64,000 bases of DNA from NCBI GenBank assembly GCA_001599615.1, contig BCHJ01000020.1:432644-496643 (forward strand), read 5' to 3'. Below the pieces are notes generated by a model. It saw only the letters and a program-made list of their open reading frames with translations. It searched no databases and was not told where the DNA came from. Shown piece after piece: positions 36,282 to 48,794 of the stretch. Every line of letters begins with the position of its first letter. Position 1 is the first letter of the stretch. Position numbers and translations under genes: made by a program. Source of the stretch: Thielaviopsis euricoi. Lineage: Eukaryota; Ascomycota; Sordariomycetes; Microascales; Ceratocystidaceae.

Positions 36282-37821
36282 AGTACTACGCACACCGAGC
36301 AAGGGCGTATTATTAGTATTAACTTTTTTTTTTCAGTATTTGTCGGTTAGTTGCGTTGGCTGGCTGGCTGGCTTGCTAGCTGGGCAACCGATTTAATGAG
36401 AGTTGAATCTGGGCAACTTCAGGGCTCTGAACAGGCCAAGGGTGAATCTCAGCGTTTGGTCAGGATCTTTAGGGTCGCGGCAAGTCGGAATAACATCCAA
36501 CGGTAGATAATTGGGTCGGTCTGGTGTGTCTAAGGTCTTGGATCCCAGTCTTGGTCCACAAAAAGGCCTCTGCTCCTCGGGCTTGGTTGTAAAATAGGCA
36601 CGTTACAACGGATCAGAGCATCAAATGCAATGGAAGAACAGAGGCAGGCGTGAATCAAGTCAGACGAAATGATGAGCGCAACGTACTGTCATGCACGCCT
36701 GGCGAGCTGACAAGCCACAACCAATACTCAAATTCAAATAAAGAAAAGGAAAGAAGAAAAAAAGCGACCAAATTGAAAGGGTTTGGCTTGCTTTTACAGG
36801 AGCACTGACGCTGTAGTTGGCGCAGCAGTCACATGCGCCTAGCAAGATGATATCACAGGCCAAGCAAAATTTATAAATGCAGGCACAGACAACAAGGCAA
36901 TGCACAACACAAAGAGGTGAAGATTCGGCAACGAGTCACGTTGCAAATAAGAGGACGGGACGGAGCCGCAAAGAGGCAATAGCAGCGGCACAGACACGAA
37001 AGTAGAAAGGAGACGAGACGGGCCGTTGCAGGCGGAGGGATATGGTTGATGGAAGTCGATCCCAGCGTTAAATATAACCAGACTGACTGACGTGCGTGGG
37101 TATGAAAGTGGTCGGTGTCCGAGGAGACGAGCGCAACGAAACGAGTTTAGTTGGAGAAAAGAAAGAAGAAAAAAATGCCTGAATATGCGGATTCGCAGTA
37201 AAACCGATCGGGGTGTTCGTTTATCGAGAAGAATTGGTGGAAACGAGAGAAAGTACGCCGCGCGATAGAGACGTTGAAGAACAATAATAAAGAAACGCGG
37301 CGACGATAGTGACCGGGTTGAGAAAGATAGCCAACGATAAAGACTACCGAGCTAGAAAAGAAAGAAGAAAGCAGAGAAGAAAAGAAAGAAAGGAAAAAAG
37401 GAAAAAAAGTGAAAGGAAAGACCTTCATATATGCGTATATAAAGGGTAGAAGAAAGGAAGGAAAGAACGGGAGGAGTTTGCTTGCCAACGGGAAGGCACG
37501 TTCTGTCGTAACTTGACTAGAATGCAATGCGCCTTATGGTTTTTGTGGCAGAAGAGGAAGGGACGGACGTTAAGAGGAGCGGAGCTGAGCCACTGAAAAA
37601 AAAAAAAGAAATAGCTTTAAATAAACAGAAAAAAAAAGTAAATAGAAAGAGGAAACGAAATAAAATAAAAAACACTAAAGAAGATACGATGGAACTAAAG
37701 TATAGCGGGTTGATAAACAAAACAAAGGCGCGGAAACTAAGAAAGACCAATTGTTTGGTGAAACCAGTGTCCTAATTAGAGACAACCGCTACTGTTGTTA
37801 CTATGGGTTCTTTTTTCGGTG

Positions 37822-37848
37822 AACAAACAAACAAACAAACAAACAAAC
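37822..37848. repeat. ACAA tetranucleotide repeat
   Basis: Six to seven perfect AAAC/ACAA units in gene-free DNA. Confidence 0.88.
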
Positions 37849-40800
37849 GGCTAGCAACTGAATAGAGAATTAAAGGCTTCCAAGGGAACAAAAAGAAGGC
37901 GGTCAATCCAAAAACCAGTACTAAGATTTTTGTGTATTTTGGGGATGATTTTCTGGCCGAAGAAAAGCAATAACAAAGCCAAATTAAAGTAAGCTCGTTC
38001 ATTGACAGTTAGCCAGCTACTCATACAGATCTGCCGCCAGCTAGTCAGTCAGTTGTAGAACAGGGGATGGGCGGTCAAGAACGACAGCAAATTGAGAATT
38101 GAAAAAGAGATAACTGAAGAGGATTGTTTTGTACTGTAGAGGCAGAAACGTAGAAACAAAGGGCTGCAACTGTAGGTTGTCTTTTTCACAGCTGGCCAAA
38201 GAACGTCAGTTGTACCCCTACCAGTTTGTGTGCTTCAGTGTAGGACAAGGGAATCAAAATAGAGATAAATGAATAAATAGTTGAGCAGAAAACAGGATGG
38301 GATAACTTGATATTACTTGTTAAGCAAGGTATTAATAGGTGGTTGCAACAGGTGTCGTGTCTTTAAGCCAGTCACTATAAAGCTTAAAAATCAAATAAAA
38401 CATAATACTAGCAAAACGAAGAAGAAAGAAAATACAGACAGAGCTTGAACACTCAAGAGAAAAAGAAAGAAAACAAAAAGATGACACTTGAAGGGATGGT
38501 CTAGTCCTTTGGTTAAAAAAACCAATACAGTCACGGACGCCAAGCATGAACGCAAAGGGAGCACAGAGTATGTCTTTAGTCCTTCAATATGCACTCAACT
38601 GTTCTATCCAAGATTTTCCTACATTTGACGGAAGTCCTAAGGGACAATACAAATGATGCAATAGCTAGACAGGTCACTATATAGCTATTTAGTGCTTAAA
38701 TAAAGGACGCCTGTCAACCACTGGATTTGACGTAGTATAAATCAAGTAATACCCCAAGAGGGGTCACTTTTAGTAGCCAGGGCGGACGGAGGCGGACATG
38801 GAGACAGAGACGCAACCAAGAACTGATGTGTGTAGCTTACTATTGAGGGCAACTGTTGGTTGACAAAGTACATAGTAGTGCTACTGGCTAGACGTTACTC
38901 ATAATAAGCCAAGCGCCCGCTTTTGTGAATAAAACGAAATTGCAGATAGACACAGGGAAAACGAAACATGAAATACAGGGACTCTCTATTGGTATGACAG
39001 GAATACAGGTGCCAGCACAGCACAGCACCAGTGTAGATAACATACCACAAACTTTGTCAGCGATAGTGCTAGTGCTACAAACAATAGTGCACGCAGGTAC
39101 GGACAGAACAGCTGAGAACAGGGCCGGCTCGAGAATTGTGCTTGCTTGCTTGATTGATTGATTGTATCTTTCATGCATGTACTTCTTATGTACTATGTAT
39201 GTATGTACTGTACATGCATATACTACATAAACATAAAGAACCAAGTCTGTACGTACTGCTATGTGCCGTTATATCTTGCTATACGAAGAGCCAAATACGA
39301 ACGGTAGCAATATGATCATGATCAGCACCTTAAAACAAGTGAAGTTCTAGTACCAACCGTGATTCTTTTACAGGTCAAACAAGGTAACAAATATTGCGGG
39401 TTCAGCCTTAGAAAATCGCCACGACAATAAAGTAGAAAGATAAAATAAGAATAAAACCCCTTTCACTGCGTCGCCTGTTACCTCAAACATCAGTCGATCG
39501 CATACAAACTTGTATGACGGATTCTTCTCCTGCAACGAGCTAGATCCCATAATCTCTCAACTTGATAGGCTAATGTTCCAATTTCTCACTCCAGCTGCAT
39601 TTATTGTGGATAAGAGCCTTTACTTATAAGGTTTCCCGTCCCTTTAATCCTTTTGGTAACCATCCGTCAGAAAAAAAGAAAGAGGAAAAAAAACAGCCGT
39701 GTTACTTGTAACCTGTAACCTGTAGCTTGATGGATCCTACGCTGTTCCTTGTTTCCTGCTCTCTCTTTTGTAGGACTTTGTCCGAGCTGCGACGACTTGG
39801 TCTGTCATCTAGCAGCCAAGCGACTGTGTTCGTATGCCGTGGATAACTCTTTTCGTTCAGAAGCCGATTCTATCGTTGTCCGTCAAACTCTTACATACAT
39901 ACATCTGTGCGCAGTCAAGGTTAGCAACTGACATCCAAACTTTTATATGCGGTGCGTGACAGGGTTTAGGCCGTCCCATAAAACCTCATGACGATACCAT
40001 CCAAGTCTTTCGTTCCCTCGGATGTTACAATGAAATATATGGAATAGAATCGGCTAGAGGGCTGACACATGCGTTATATGGAGCAGCATTTACATATGCG
40101 TGTTATACGAATACTTGTAGTGGATACTATATTTCATCTTCAAGACATCTGGATACCCATTACACATGATAACAGGTTAAATGCAGCGACGACCGGAGAC
40201 GTACAAAGTAGTAGAACTGCTACATAAATACGGGCACCGAAGTAACAAGCAACATATAACCCAATTGCTTTCCGGAAAAAGACCCCTACATTAAAATTGG
40301 AGCTAGCCTGACGTCTGGCTGTGCTGGTAGCGCCGTTTGATACCATTAAAAGTTCTGGAAAGAGGTTCATGTTACATACCACTCTATTCATACAGCCAGC
40401 ATAGACAACATCAACAAAACCAATACAAAGCATTCGGAAGGATGTGACAGTTTCTTTCAGCGAGAGATTTGGAGGGAACTAGAGGGTCAGAGAAAAGAAT
40501 AGAAGGAAACGTTGAAATAGGCCAGGAAGGAAGATGCCAGGAGCCAGGGGGGAGGGGGAGGGGACTACGGGCTCGAGGTATTAGTGGCTTATAACGCAAG
40601 TTGTCTGGAACCTTTTCCGGAGCACCGTTACATCTTATAGATCGCAAAGTGACCTTCGGAGCCACTCGGTTAGGGATATTTGCACTTTCATATTCTAATA
40701 CATGATCGCCACTTACAGCTCCATTGTAAGCTGCCTTATGGATCTTTCTCGTTGCATGTAACCAGGCAGCTAAGCGTGCTCGGTGAGTCTCATCTCGGCC

Positions 40801-41627
40801 GGATTTTGATACCAATGTTTTTCTGACGTTGACAGTAGCTGGTACGAAAACAAATACAGCCGGCTACCTGGCTTACAGCGTTGTCGGTCTTTACTAACGA
40901 TGGATATCCTAGCTGCCTATCTATTGTCGATCCTGGACGTGCGGTGCGGTGCTGTTGAATGTGGCATGCAGGCCTTGTCACTACCATGACGACGAAGGCC
41001 ACGACGACAGACAATTTTACAACCAATTTACATGGCTTGTAGGCCATAGGGCTTACGAAGGAGAGATTTCCAGCGTGAGAGGAGTAACATGCGTTGAGAC
41101 TCTAGCTGTGTCTGGTCTGTCCAGGGACCCACGGACTCGGTAGCAAGGACATGGGCGACGACAAACATGAGTAGATAGGTAAGGCAAAGAAACCCCGGCC
41201 ACGATTCCGCTGAGAGACAAGCTATGCCCCCTCAGACCGACCAACCGTTGTGCCGTATATACATACAACTTACCTTACTGCACTGACTAGCTGAAGGGGG
41301 TGCATCAGTGTTCGTACATCCTGTACTATGGAAGCCGATCAAACTGTTGAGCTGAAAACGGTTTGCAGACAGACGACAAAGACAAAGGGGCAATGCCAAG
41401 ATGAGGAAGTCATCAAGTCTGTGCTACCTCAGGCTCTGTGGCTCGGATCAAGAGAAGGAGAAGGGAGTTGGTCTATTCTGTGTTGTTGTCTTTTTTTCGT
41501 ACAAAATCACGGCATGTGAAGTCTCCGTTGCCGCGATTTCTTTTTTTTTTCTTTCCTCTTTTTATCTGTCAACCGTAAGCGAAGGACCTTTTTTGTTCTT
41601 CGTTTACTACTGTACTTTTATAGTTCC

Positions 41628-41651
41628 TTTTTTTTTTTTTTTTTTTTTTTT
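41628..41651. repeat. Poly-T tract (24 nt)
   Basis: Uninterrupted T-run in gene-free DNA between the hexokinase and deaminase genes. Confidence 0.9.
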
Positions 41652-44600
41652 CTTGTGGCTTTGTGTCAAGTGTTGGTCTAAAGACCGTTCTTAGTCTACA
41701 CTACTGCTACCACCACTAATTCACCACTACCGCTGCTACTACATCACACCTGTAAAATTCTCATCCCTCTGTAACGTTGCGTTGTTTAGCCAGCGGTTTT
41801 ATTTCTCTAGAACGGGCTGGACGGACTAAACTTTGCTTGCGCCTTTACTGGTCGCATCAGTTGGTCGCGGCGACGCAAAAAAAAAAAAATCACCGCGGAC
41901 CATTAAATCCGCGCAATATCAAGTTTATCAACTGTGAGTTTAGATATGTAATTCGTAACTCCGTCAAGTTGAACAGCGGCTCAATTCAAGCCAATCCCAA
42001 CCGGCAAGCAAGTCGTATTAGTTGCATTGGCTGTAACATACAGGGGATCAGGATGACTAGGGTTAATAGGACACAACCCTACCTGTTACGGCTTGGATAT
42101 TCGACATTTGATTCAAATTCTTGATTTAGAAAACAACTAGTAAACCAAAAATACTTTCTCTAACTTCTTTCAAGAGCTCTTTCTTGTACAGCTAGTCTCA
42201 TGTACTATGTAGCAGGCGAGATAAGAGGTGACAATATGCACATTGCAGAATGTGCACTGCAGTAGTCCAAACAAGAACAAGCGAGTAAGGCAGGCGGCAT
42301 GATATTCAACGTTACGTAGGAGGCCTTTTTTTTTTTTTTTCCTTTTTTCTTTTGGGTTTCCCTTTGACTTGTATCTTTATTGCGTCTGTTGCACGTGGAC
42401 GCTGATTACTGTGGTATATACTGTAATGTAATCTCCCATATTTTCAACCCGTGCTAGGGGAGATATTCCAGGTACTCTAGACAGACCGTAGCCTGCTGGA
42501 TGTAATACATGGTAAAAGTTTGGGGCAGATCATTATGAGCTGTGTTTTCTTTTCTTTTCTTTTTTTTTTTTTATACCAGACTTAAATTATGGCACCTGTG
42601 GAACGAAGCCTAACCAGTTTGCCTTATGACTGACAACAGCGCTGTACTGGACACAATATTCTATAAAAAGGCTAAGAAAGAGTAACGTAGAAGTAGATAT
42701 GTACAGGCGACAAACGAACATGAGCTAGGCAGGCAGTGACGTTGCTTGTGATTCTGGAGACCGGAATGAATATGATCAATAGGGTTACAATAGGGTACTC
42801 ATCACGGTAAAAGAGAACGTCATTGTCGTTGATGTTGGAATGTTTCTGCCGAGAAACGCAACGGGTGGGAATTTGATTTGTTCCATTCTCAAGTTTTCTT
42901 TCTGCACTGAGCCGATAGTTTTACATCATGTGCGGAAAATAGCGACAACAGGTGACGTTTCACTTCTTTGTCGTAAATACAAATTCTCGAATGTGTGAGG
43001 AGCAGCCCAATGAAGCCTCGGCCATTGATTGATTGGTCCATCATGTTTTTTGTAATTTCAGTTATGAGGGACGCAAGGCAAGAAGTCGAGAAAAAGAAAG
43101 AAGGAAAAGAGAAAAAGCAGATATCAGATGAAGGTTATCACAAAGTGAAGGCGCATTTTCTTTTTCTTATATCAAAAAAGAGAGTCGCTATATCTATCGC
43201 CTTTTGGGGCCAGAACCGGCAAGAGCCGGCGATTCAGCCGGACGCATTTTTACCGGGTTTTGCAACCGGATTAGAACAGCGCCTGTGATTTCATTTTTAT
43301 ACCGAATGTAATTAATGTTTGCCACCCGGTTCGAGGCTAGCGCTGAGGACGGACATCTGACCTGACTTGGATTTGGACAACACATGTCGACTCTCTTGGT
43401 CCAGTACTATGTACTATGTACACTCACTTACTGCTACCATGTGGAAGCATGCGCGGGAACTGCTTCGGAGCGGCTCTGTGATTGGTAGAACTTGTTTTGT
43501 TCTTCATATCACATTCCATCTGGATGGCCGGCTTCTTTATTCTTTGCTGAACTCTTGAGTGTATGTGACTTCTACTCTACTTTCACGTGCATTGTTATTG
43601 CCATGTTGTAGTAGTCGCTTCTCACAGCACTTTTGTTACATGCACACATAAAGAACCCGGCAAATAGCCCGAGCCGACCAAGTAACGACCCCCGGTTGAC
43701 CATGCACTCATTCATTTTTTAACACTTAAAAAGCATTAAAAAAGAATTAAAAATCCGTTTGGGTATAAGTCAGCTAACCCATGTTCTTCATGAAACCACA
43801 CTCTCTCTTAAGCACCGGTGATGAATCCCGGGCTTTTGTCAGTTAGTACCACTACTGCTAATACAGTTACCGCTACAACCACTGCTGCTACCAATATAAA
43901 CAACTTGTTAGTCTGGCCCGATCAAGGCGGGCGCATGACGTACTATGTACACGTTACGGCGATTTGAGGCGAAGTTTAGTAGGCAAGATGATGTTCTTGA
44001 TATGATTAATCGATTCACTGTGTCTTCTATAGTCTCATATTATACTGCTGCTATGACACTACTGATTATTGCACTTCCACTACTGCCGAGACCACTGCTA
44101 TTACTACTGATAGTGAAGTTCGGAATGCTTTCTAAGAAAGTGACATGGAAGAGGAGGGGAAAGGAAGCCCAGCCGAGACACAAAGAGCGCCTGCTACGTT
44201 TTCTTATCGCTTCTTCCTCCTGCTATCAATCTTTTGATGCCCTCCCACCATCAAGCAAACAGGCCACCCATACATAGCACTTACGCATAACCCATTCTTT
44301 CAGACTTTCTTCACAGTACATACAAGCATAGTACTGGTCTGCAACTCACATGCCCCATCCCACTCCGCTCATTTGTCGCTCCTCCTTGCCGTGCCGGCCG
44401 AAGCCTTTCCTCGCAATTTCCCTCTTACAGTTTGTGAGTCTATCTGCTCTCTAGTCCATCTATTTCTGTTCTCACACCCCTTCCTGCTTTGCTGCTTTCA
44501 GGCTCCCCCGGGAGAGAACAAAAGCATGGTAACCCCGCAGTTCTTTATTTTGCATATCTTCTTCTTTCTTTTTCTTTTTCCTTTTCTTTTCTTTTTTTCC

Positions 44601-44823
44601 TTTCTTTTTTCTTCTTTCTCAACTACAGACTATCGCCAGCCTGACTTTCAAACCTGACTTGTCTGTCAGCAATACCGAAGCCCGTCCTTTCTACATCCAC
44701 ACTCTGTGATAACCCGTTCGTCTCGTACACGCCTCCCCCACCTTTCCTTTCCCTTACTTCTTTTTCTTTTGGTGCCCACCCACTTGATATTCCCTAGCGT
44801 CCATCCTCTCTCGTATATCAACC

Positions 44824-46183
44824 ATGAGACTTGTTGTTCGTGACACGCCCCAAGACGCCGGCGTCTGGGCTGCCAACCTGATCGTTGACCGGCTCCGCGC
44901 CTTCAACCCCACACCCGAAAAGCCGTTTGTTCTCGGCCTCCCCACCGGCTCAACGCCGCTTACTGTGTACCGCGAACTGGTGCGTCAGTACAAGGCTGGC
45001 CTGGTAAGTGTTTCTTGTTTGCTCTTGGTGGGTGTTTGTTCCAGCATACTGACTCTGCTAGGTATCATTTGCCAACGTCGTGACGTTCAACATGGTATGT
45101 CAGCCCAGCCTCGAAAAGAAATGTCCCTAGAAGAAGCTAATGCGCTGTCTTTAGGATGAGTATGTTGGTATTCCCCGGGAACACCCTGAGAGCTACCACT
45201 CCTTCATGTGGACCAATCTCTTCTCACACGTTGATATCAACCCGGCCAACGTGCACATTCTCAACGGCAACGCCGCCGACCTTGGCCAAGAATGCGCTGC
45301 GTATGAGGACGCCATTGCTGCCGCTGGCGGCATCGACCTGTTCCTGGCCGGTGTCGGCGAAGACGGCCACATTGCCTTCAACGAGCCGGGCTCTAGTCTT
45401 GCATCGCTTACGCGCGTCAAGACACTGACCCACGACACCATCCTGGCCAACGCGCGTTTCTTCGATGGCGACGTGACGCAGGTGCCGCGCCAGGCGCTGA
45501 CCGTGGGCGTGGCGACGGTGCTGGCTGCACGCGAAGTGCTCTGCATGGCGTTTGGCGCGCGCAAGGCTCGCGCCTTGCACAAGTGCATCGAGAGCGGCGT
45601 CAGCCACATGTGGACCATGTCGGCTCTGCAGAACCACCGTCACGCCATTGTCCTGGCCGACGAGGACGCCACGCTGGATCTGCGCGTCGGCACGGTGCGC
45701 TACTTCAAGAGCGTCGAGGCCGAGGCTGAGCGCGTGGCTGCTGTGCAGGCCCAGCTGATGGGACTGGCCACGCCGACGGCTGTTGCTACTGCCTCTGCTG
45801 CTGCTGATGGCAAGGCGCCGAGCACGCCGGCATCGCTGCCGGTGCTGACCCCGCTGAGCACGTCGTATGCGCCGACACCTATTGTCGTCGAGGCCTGCTC
45901 GCCGGTGACATATGAGCCGGTGCCAGTGACAGCTGCGCAGGGCGGGCTTCTGGGTGCGTCGATTGCGACAGCGGCAGCAGCGATTCCGCGCACGCCGTCA
46001 CCCGATCTTGTCATGGACAGCATGTCATCGCGGATCCCGAGCGAGTCGCATGCGGGCGTGGCCACGCCGGATTTGGTGCCGGACCGCATGGCGTCGCGGC
46101 TGCCGGATCCAACGCCGTTCATGCGGCGGCTGACTCCCAACCCCGAGGCGCAGCTGCGGCGCGTGGGCGGCGTGGGCGCGTGA
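44824..46183 (+). CDS. NAG1: Glucosamine-6-phosphate deaminase
   Basis: Three exons (44824-45003, 45062-45094, 45155-46183) encode 413 residues; the middle exon codes only VSFANVVTFNM. The enzyme converts glucosamine-6-phosphate to fructose-6-phosphate and ammonia, the last step of GlcNAc use. Family blocks are GLPTGSTP near 38-45, NMDEYVG at about 70-76, and AGVGEDGHIAFNEPGSS at 136-152. Counting from this start, D72, D141, H143 and E148 fall at the same numbers as the catalytic residues of E. coli NagB, which supports the start and both introns. After the catalytic domain (about 255 residues) there is a Thr/Ser/Ala/Pro-rich tail of roughly 150 residues. It contains two copies of a DLV-D-M-SR-P motif (PSPDLVMDSMSSRIP and TPDLVPDRMASRLP); similar tails occur in other fungal deaminases. 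The gene converges with the Ndt80-type regulator. Confidence 0.96.
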
Positions 46184-46719
46184 AGGCGTTGGAGCTGGCG
46201 GAAGCTGGTGGCGAGGCCGGGGCGACTGCGCAGCGATGACGATATTGATGCCATTGGAGAGAAGCAGAAGACGGTAAAGGTGAAGGCAGTCTGACAAAAG
46301 ATTCACAGATGAGAAGGCCCCCAAGAATCGACACAAGACGTGAACGACAAATCACGGTAATGTCCTGTACATAGAGCTTTGTTAGTTAGATACTTGATTT
46401 TTATGCAAAACAAAATATGCCATTGACACCGTTGCTGCTGTGATAATAATGCTATATTTAGGGTCATATAATAATAGTAGCTGTAGAGTACGTTTATGAA
46501 TGCGTAGTTGAGCGCATAGGGCTAAGAAAATAAGCAAAAAAAAAATAAAAGAAAAATAAAACATCGTGGGTATTTGGATGTATAAGAAGCGAACCTGAGC
46601 CGGAAACAAAGAAAATAAATCAGAGAAAACCATGAGAGAAAAGAAGAGCAAGGCAAAACGAAAAAAAAAAAAAAAAAAGAAAAAAAAAGCTAGAGACGCA
46701 AAGCAAAAATCAACAGCCG
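46184..46719. other. Tail-to-tail gap, deaminase and regulator
   Basis: 536 bp between two stops. AT-rich, with A-runs around 46535-46560 and 46660-46690. No gene seen; the frame of the deaminase does not continue in a meaningful way. Confidence 0.6.
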
Positions 46720-48794
46720 CTATTCTGCAACAAAATACCGCTTGGACTTGTTATTCACCTGCTGTGCCTTGAGCTCAGGTGGTACAATCGTATGGTGGAC
46801 AACGTGTGGCCGATATACGGCATCGACAGGTGGCATCCTACAACTAACATTAGCCGACACAAAATCGCGCATGAAAAACAAAAGACCAATGGACGCAACG
46901 TACCAGTCGTCCACGCTAAGTGGGAAATACTCGTAGAGCATATCTGTATCCTCCATTGACGCCTGATTTGCCGCCTGTAGAATGGCCATCTTGTTGTATT
47001 GTGGACTCTGTACATCGGATCCCGACCGATTCGGGCTGCGCTCGTCTTCTGATAGCGACAGCGGCATTGGCCCCGTGCCAAATGAAAGCTGCGGAGTCGA
47101 GGCCGACGCAGTAGCCATAGACCAGGCTGGGATCGGTGGCCGCTGTTGTGCTGGAGAAAGCGCCATTTTCTTAGCCATGTGCTGCTGCTGTTGCTGTTGC
47201 TGTTGTTGTTGCTGTTGTTGATGAAGAGTCGGCTGTGACGGTGGGAGCTGTTGTTGCGATATCTGTGGGGTACGCGAAGAGCCTGAGACTGAAGCAGGCT
47301 TTGAATATGGTATGGGTGGCGTTTTCCAATCGCCAGAAGTCTACAAAGGGTTAGCATGCTATGCCACAATGAAACGTAGTAACCAGAGCATCAAAAGCGG
47401 CGTAAGAATACCTGTAAATTTGGCACGGCAGAGAATCGCGCCGGCATTGCAACGGGTGCTGACGCCTCTCGCTCAGACCCAGGATTTGACGTCAGCGTGT
47501 TTTTGCGCTCCGGCTTCTTCTCCCCCAGAAGCTGCACGTCCTTTCTGCTGTCGAAGTTGCGCGGGCTGCGGCCACGCACAATCACTGGACTAGAATTAAC
47601 TGAAGCAATGGTTACCGTCTCGCCCGTACTGGTTTTCCCCAGCAAATTAATGTGCACGATATACTGCTGTTGTTGGCCCTTGCGCCGACCATTATTCGCC
47701 GTGGCGTGCTTGAACTGCAGGCGCTTCCAGAGCAGATGTACCACCACACGCGTCGCATCGATTTCCTTTGCTGATGAGGTGTTTATAGGAATGTTCCTTG
47801 GCGCTGTGGCCGTATGCTTAGGCTCTTCAGGCGCAATGGCGACGGGACTGGTGCTGGTCGCGGAATTAGCGCCAGGCGCAGACCCGGATCCGGAAGCCGC
47901 CGCAGCCGAAGCCTGACTTTTCCATGGCACAGAAATGATTTCAGTGGCCTTGTTGTCAATGGATTCAGTGGACGTGATGGATGCGGAGTACTCGACAATA
48001 GTCACACGCGTATTGTTTTCACCGACATATTCAAGCGGTCGTTGGCGCGGCAGTGTGACCTCGGCAGAACACTGCCACAGATTTCTCCTGTAGCACGTGA
48101 GTTCCAATGGCCGGCCGGTATTTTCCGCTCCAAACACATCTTCAGCCACAAAGAACATGCCCTTGAGCTCGGCGTTCATACCAAAGTTGAGATACTTGCC
48201 GGACTCATCAAGCGGCAAAAGCACGTGGGTGAAATTAGAGAAACCCAGGAGCTTGCTGTCAAGAGCCTGTGGCGGCGATTCTTCCTCGTGAAAAGCATCG
48301 ACTTCGCGTGGCGGTTCAAAGGGTCGAGAGTAGGAGAACGGGTCTTCGAAGTGTGCTAGCTGGTCAAAGGCCTGGTATGGCGCGGCTGCGAGGTTTGCAT
48401 TCATGGGAGCGGGGAAGCCGGGTTGCCTACACGATAGCGGCTGCGTTAGCAGTGAAATTGCACTCAAAGATTTCCGAGACATGGACACAAACACGACGGG
48501 TGGAACATGGCGAGGGAAGAAACAAACAATCAAACAATCCGGCAAACAATCAAACAGACAAACGTACATATTTGGAAAATCCTCATAAACTAGATCTGAC
48601 TCGAAATCAATGCCAAGCTGCTGCTGAGCGCTCATGACTAGAGAAACATCATTTGCAGTAGCAATGACTGCGGTGGCACCATGGTGGGCGTGGTTGTGAT
48701 TTAGCGGATGATCGTGCAGGTGGCGGTGGTCGGTGGCGGCAGCGACCGAGATTTGAACGGGAGTTGTACCGTTGATCGGATGGAAGCCGTCCAT
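46720..48794 (-). CDS. RON1: Ndt80/PhoG-family transcription factor (RON1 type)
   Basis: Four exons, 48794-48568, 48426-47412, 47340-46904 and 46837-46720, give 598 residues. The Ndt80 DNA-binding domain covers about 125-370: LTCYRRNLWQCSAEVTLP at about 185-202, LLWKRLQFKHATANNGRRKGQQQQY at about 307-331 and VIVRGRSPRNFDSRKD at 357-372. A Ser/Ala/Pro insert (about 245-287) interrupts the domain. A poly-Gln run lies at 455-468. The C-terminus DDW-MPPVDAVYRPHVVHH and AQQVNNKSKRYF is typical of the RON1 branch, which regulates GlcNAc catabolism in Trichoderma and Neurospora relatives. Its place inside a GlcNAc cluster fits that role. Introns 1 and 3 use the unusual donor GTACGT and intron 2 uses GTATTC. 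The frame is open upstream of the chosen ATG as Pro/Ser-rich sequence back to a stop near 48930, with possible acceptors near 48920, so an extra 5' exon is possible. Confidence 0.9.

Larger units (their letters stand above)
36119..44823. other. 8.7 kb gene-free stretch inside the GlcNAc cluster
   Basis: The stretch between the divergent hexokinase and deaminase genes shows no protein gene. It contains GCAA repeats (36248-36281), ACAA/AAAC repeats (37822-37848), a T24 run (41628-41651), many A/G-rich blocks, and three clusters of ACT/ACC/GCT triplets (about 41697-41755, 43845-43905, 44040-44120). ORFs are below 135 codons and without domain features. No remnant of a sugar transporter is recognisable. 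The last 450 bp before 44824 are strongly pyrimidine-rich, as expected for the deaminase leader. Confidence 0.6.

Noticed and set aside
36119..44823. Remnant of an NGT1-like GlcNAc transporter
   Set aside because: No stretch reads as successive membrane segments with transporter motifs on either strand.
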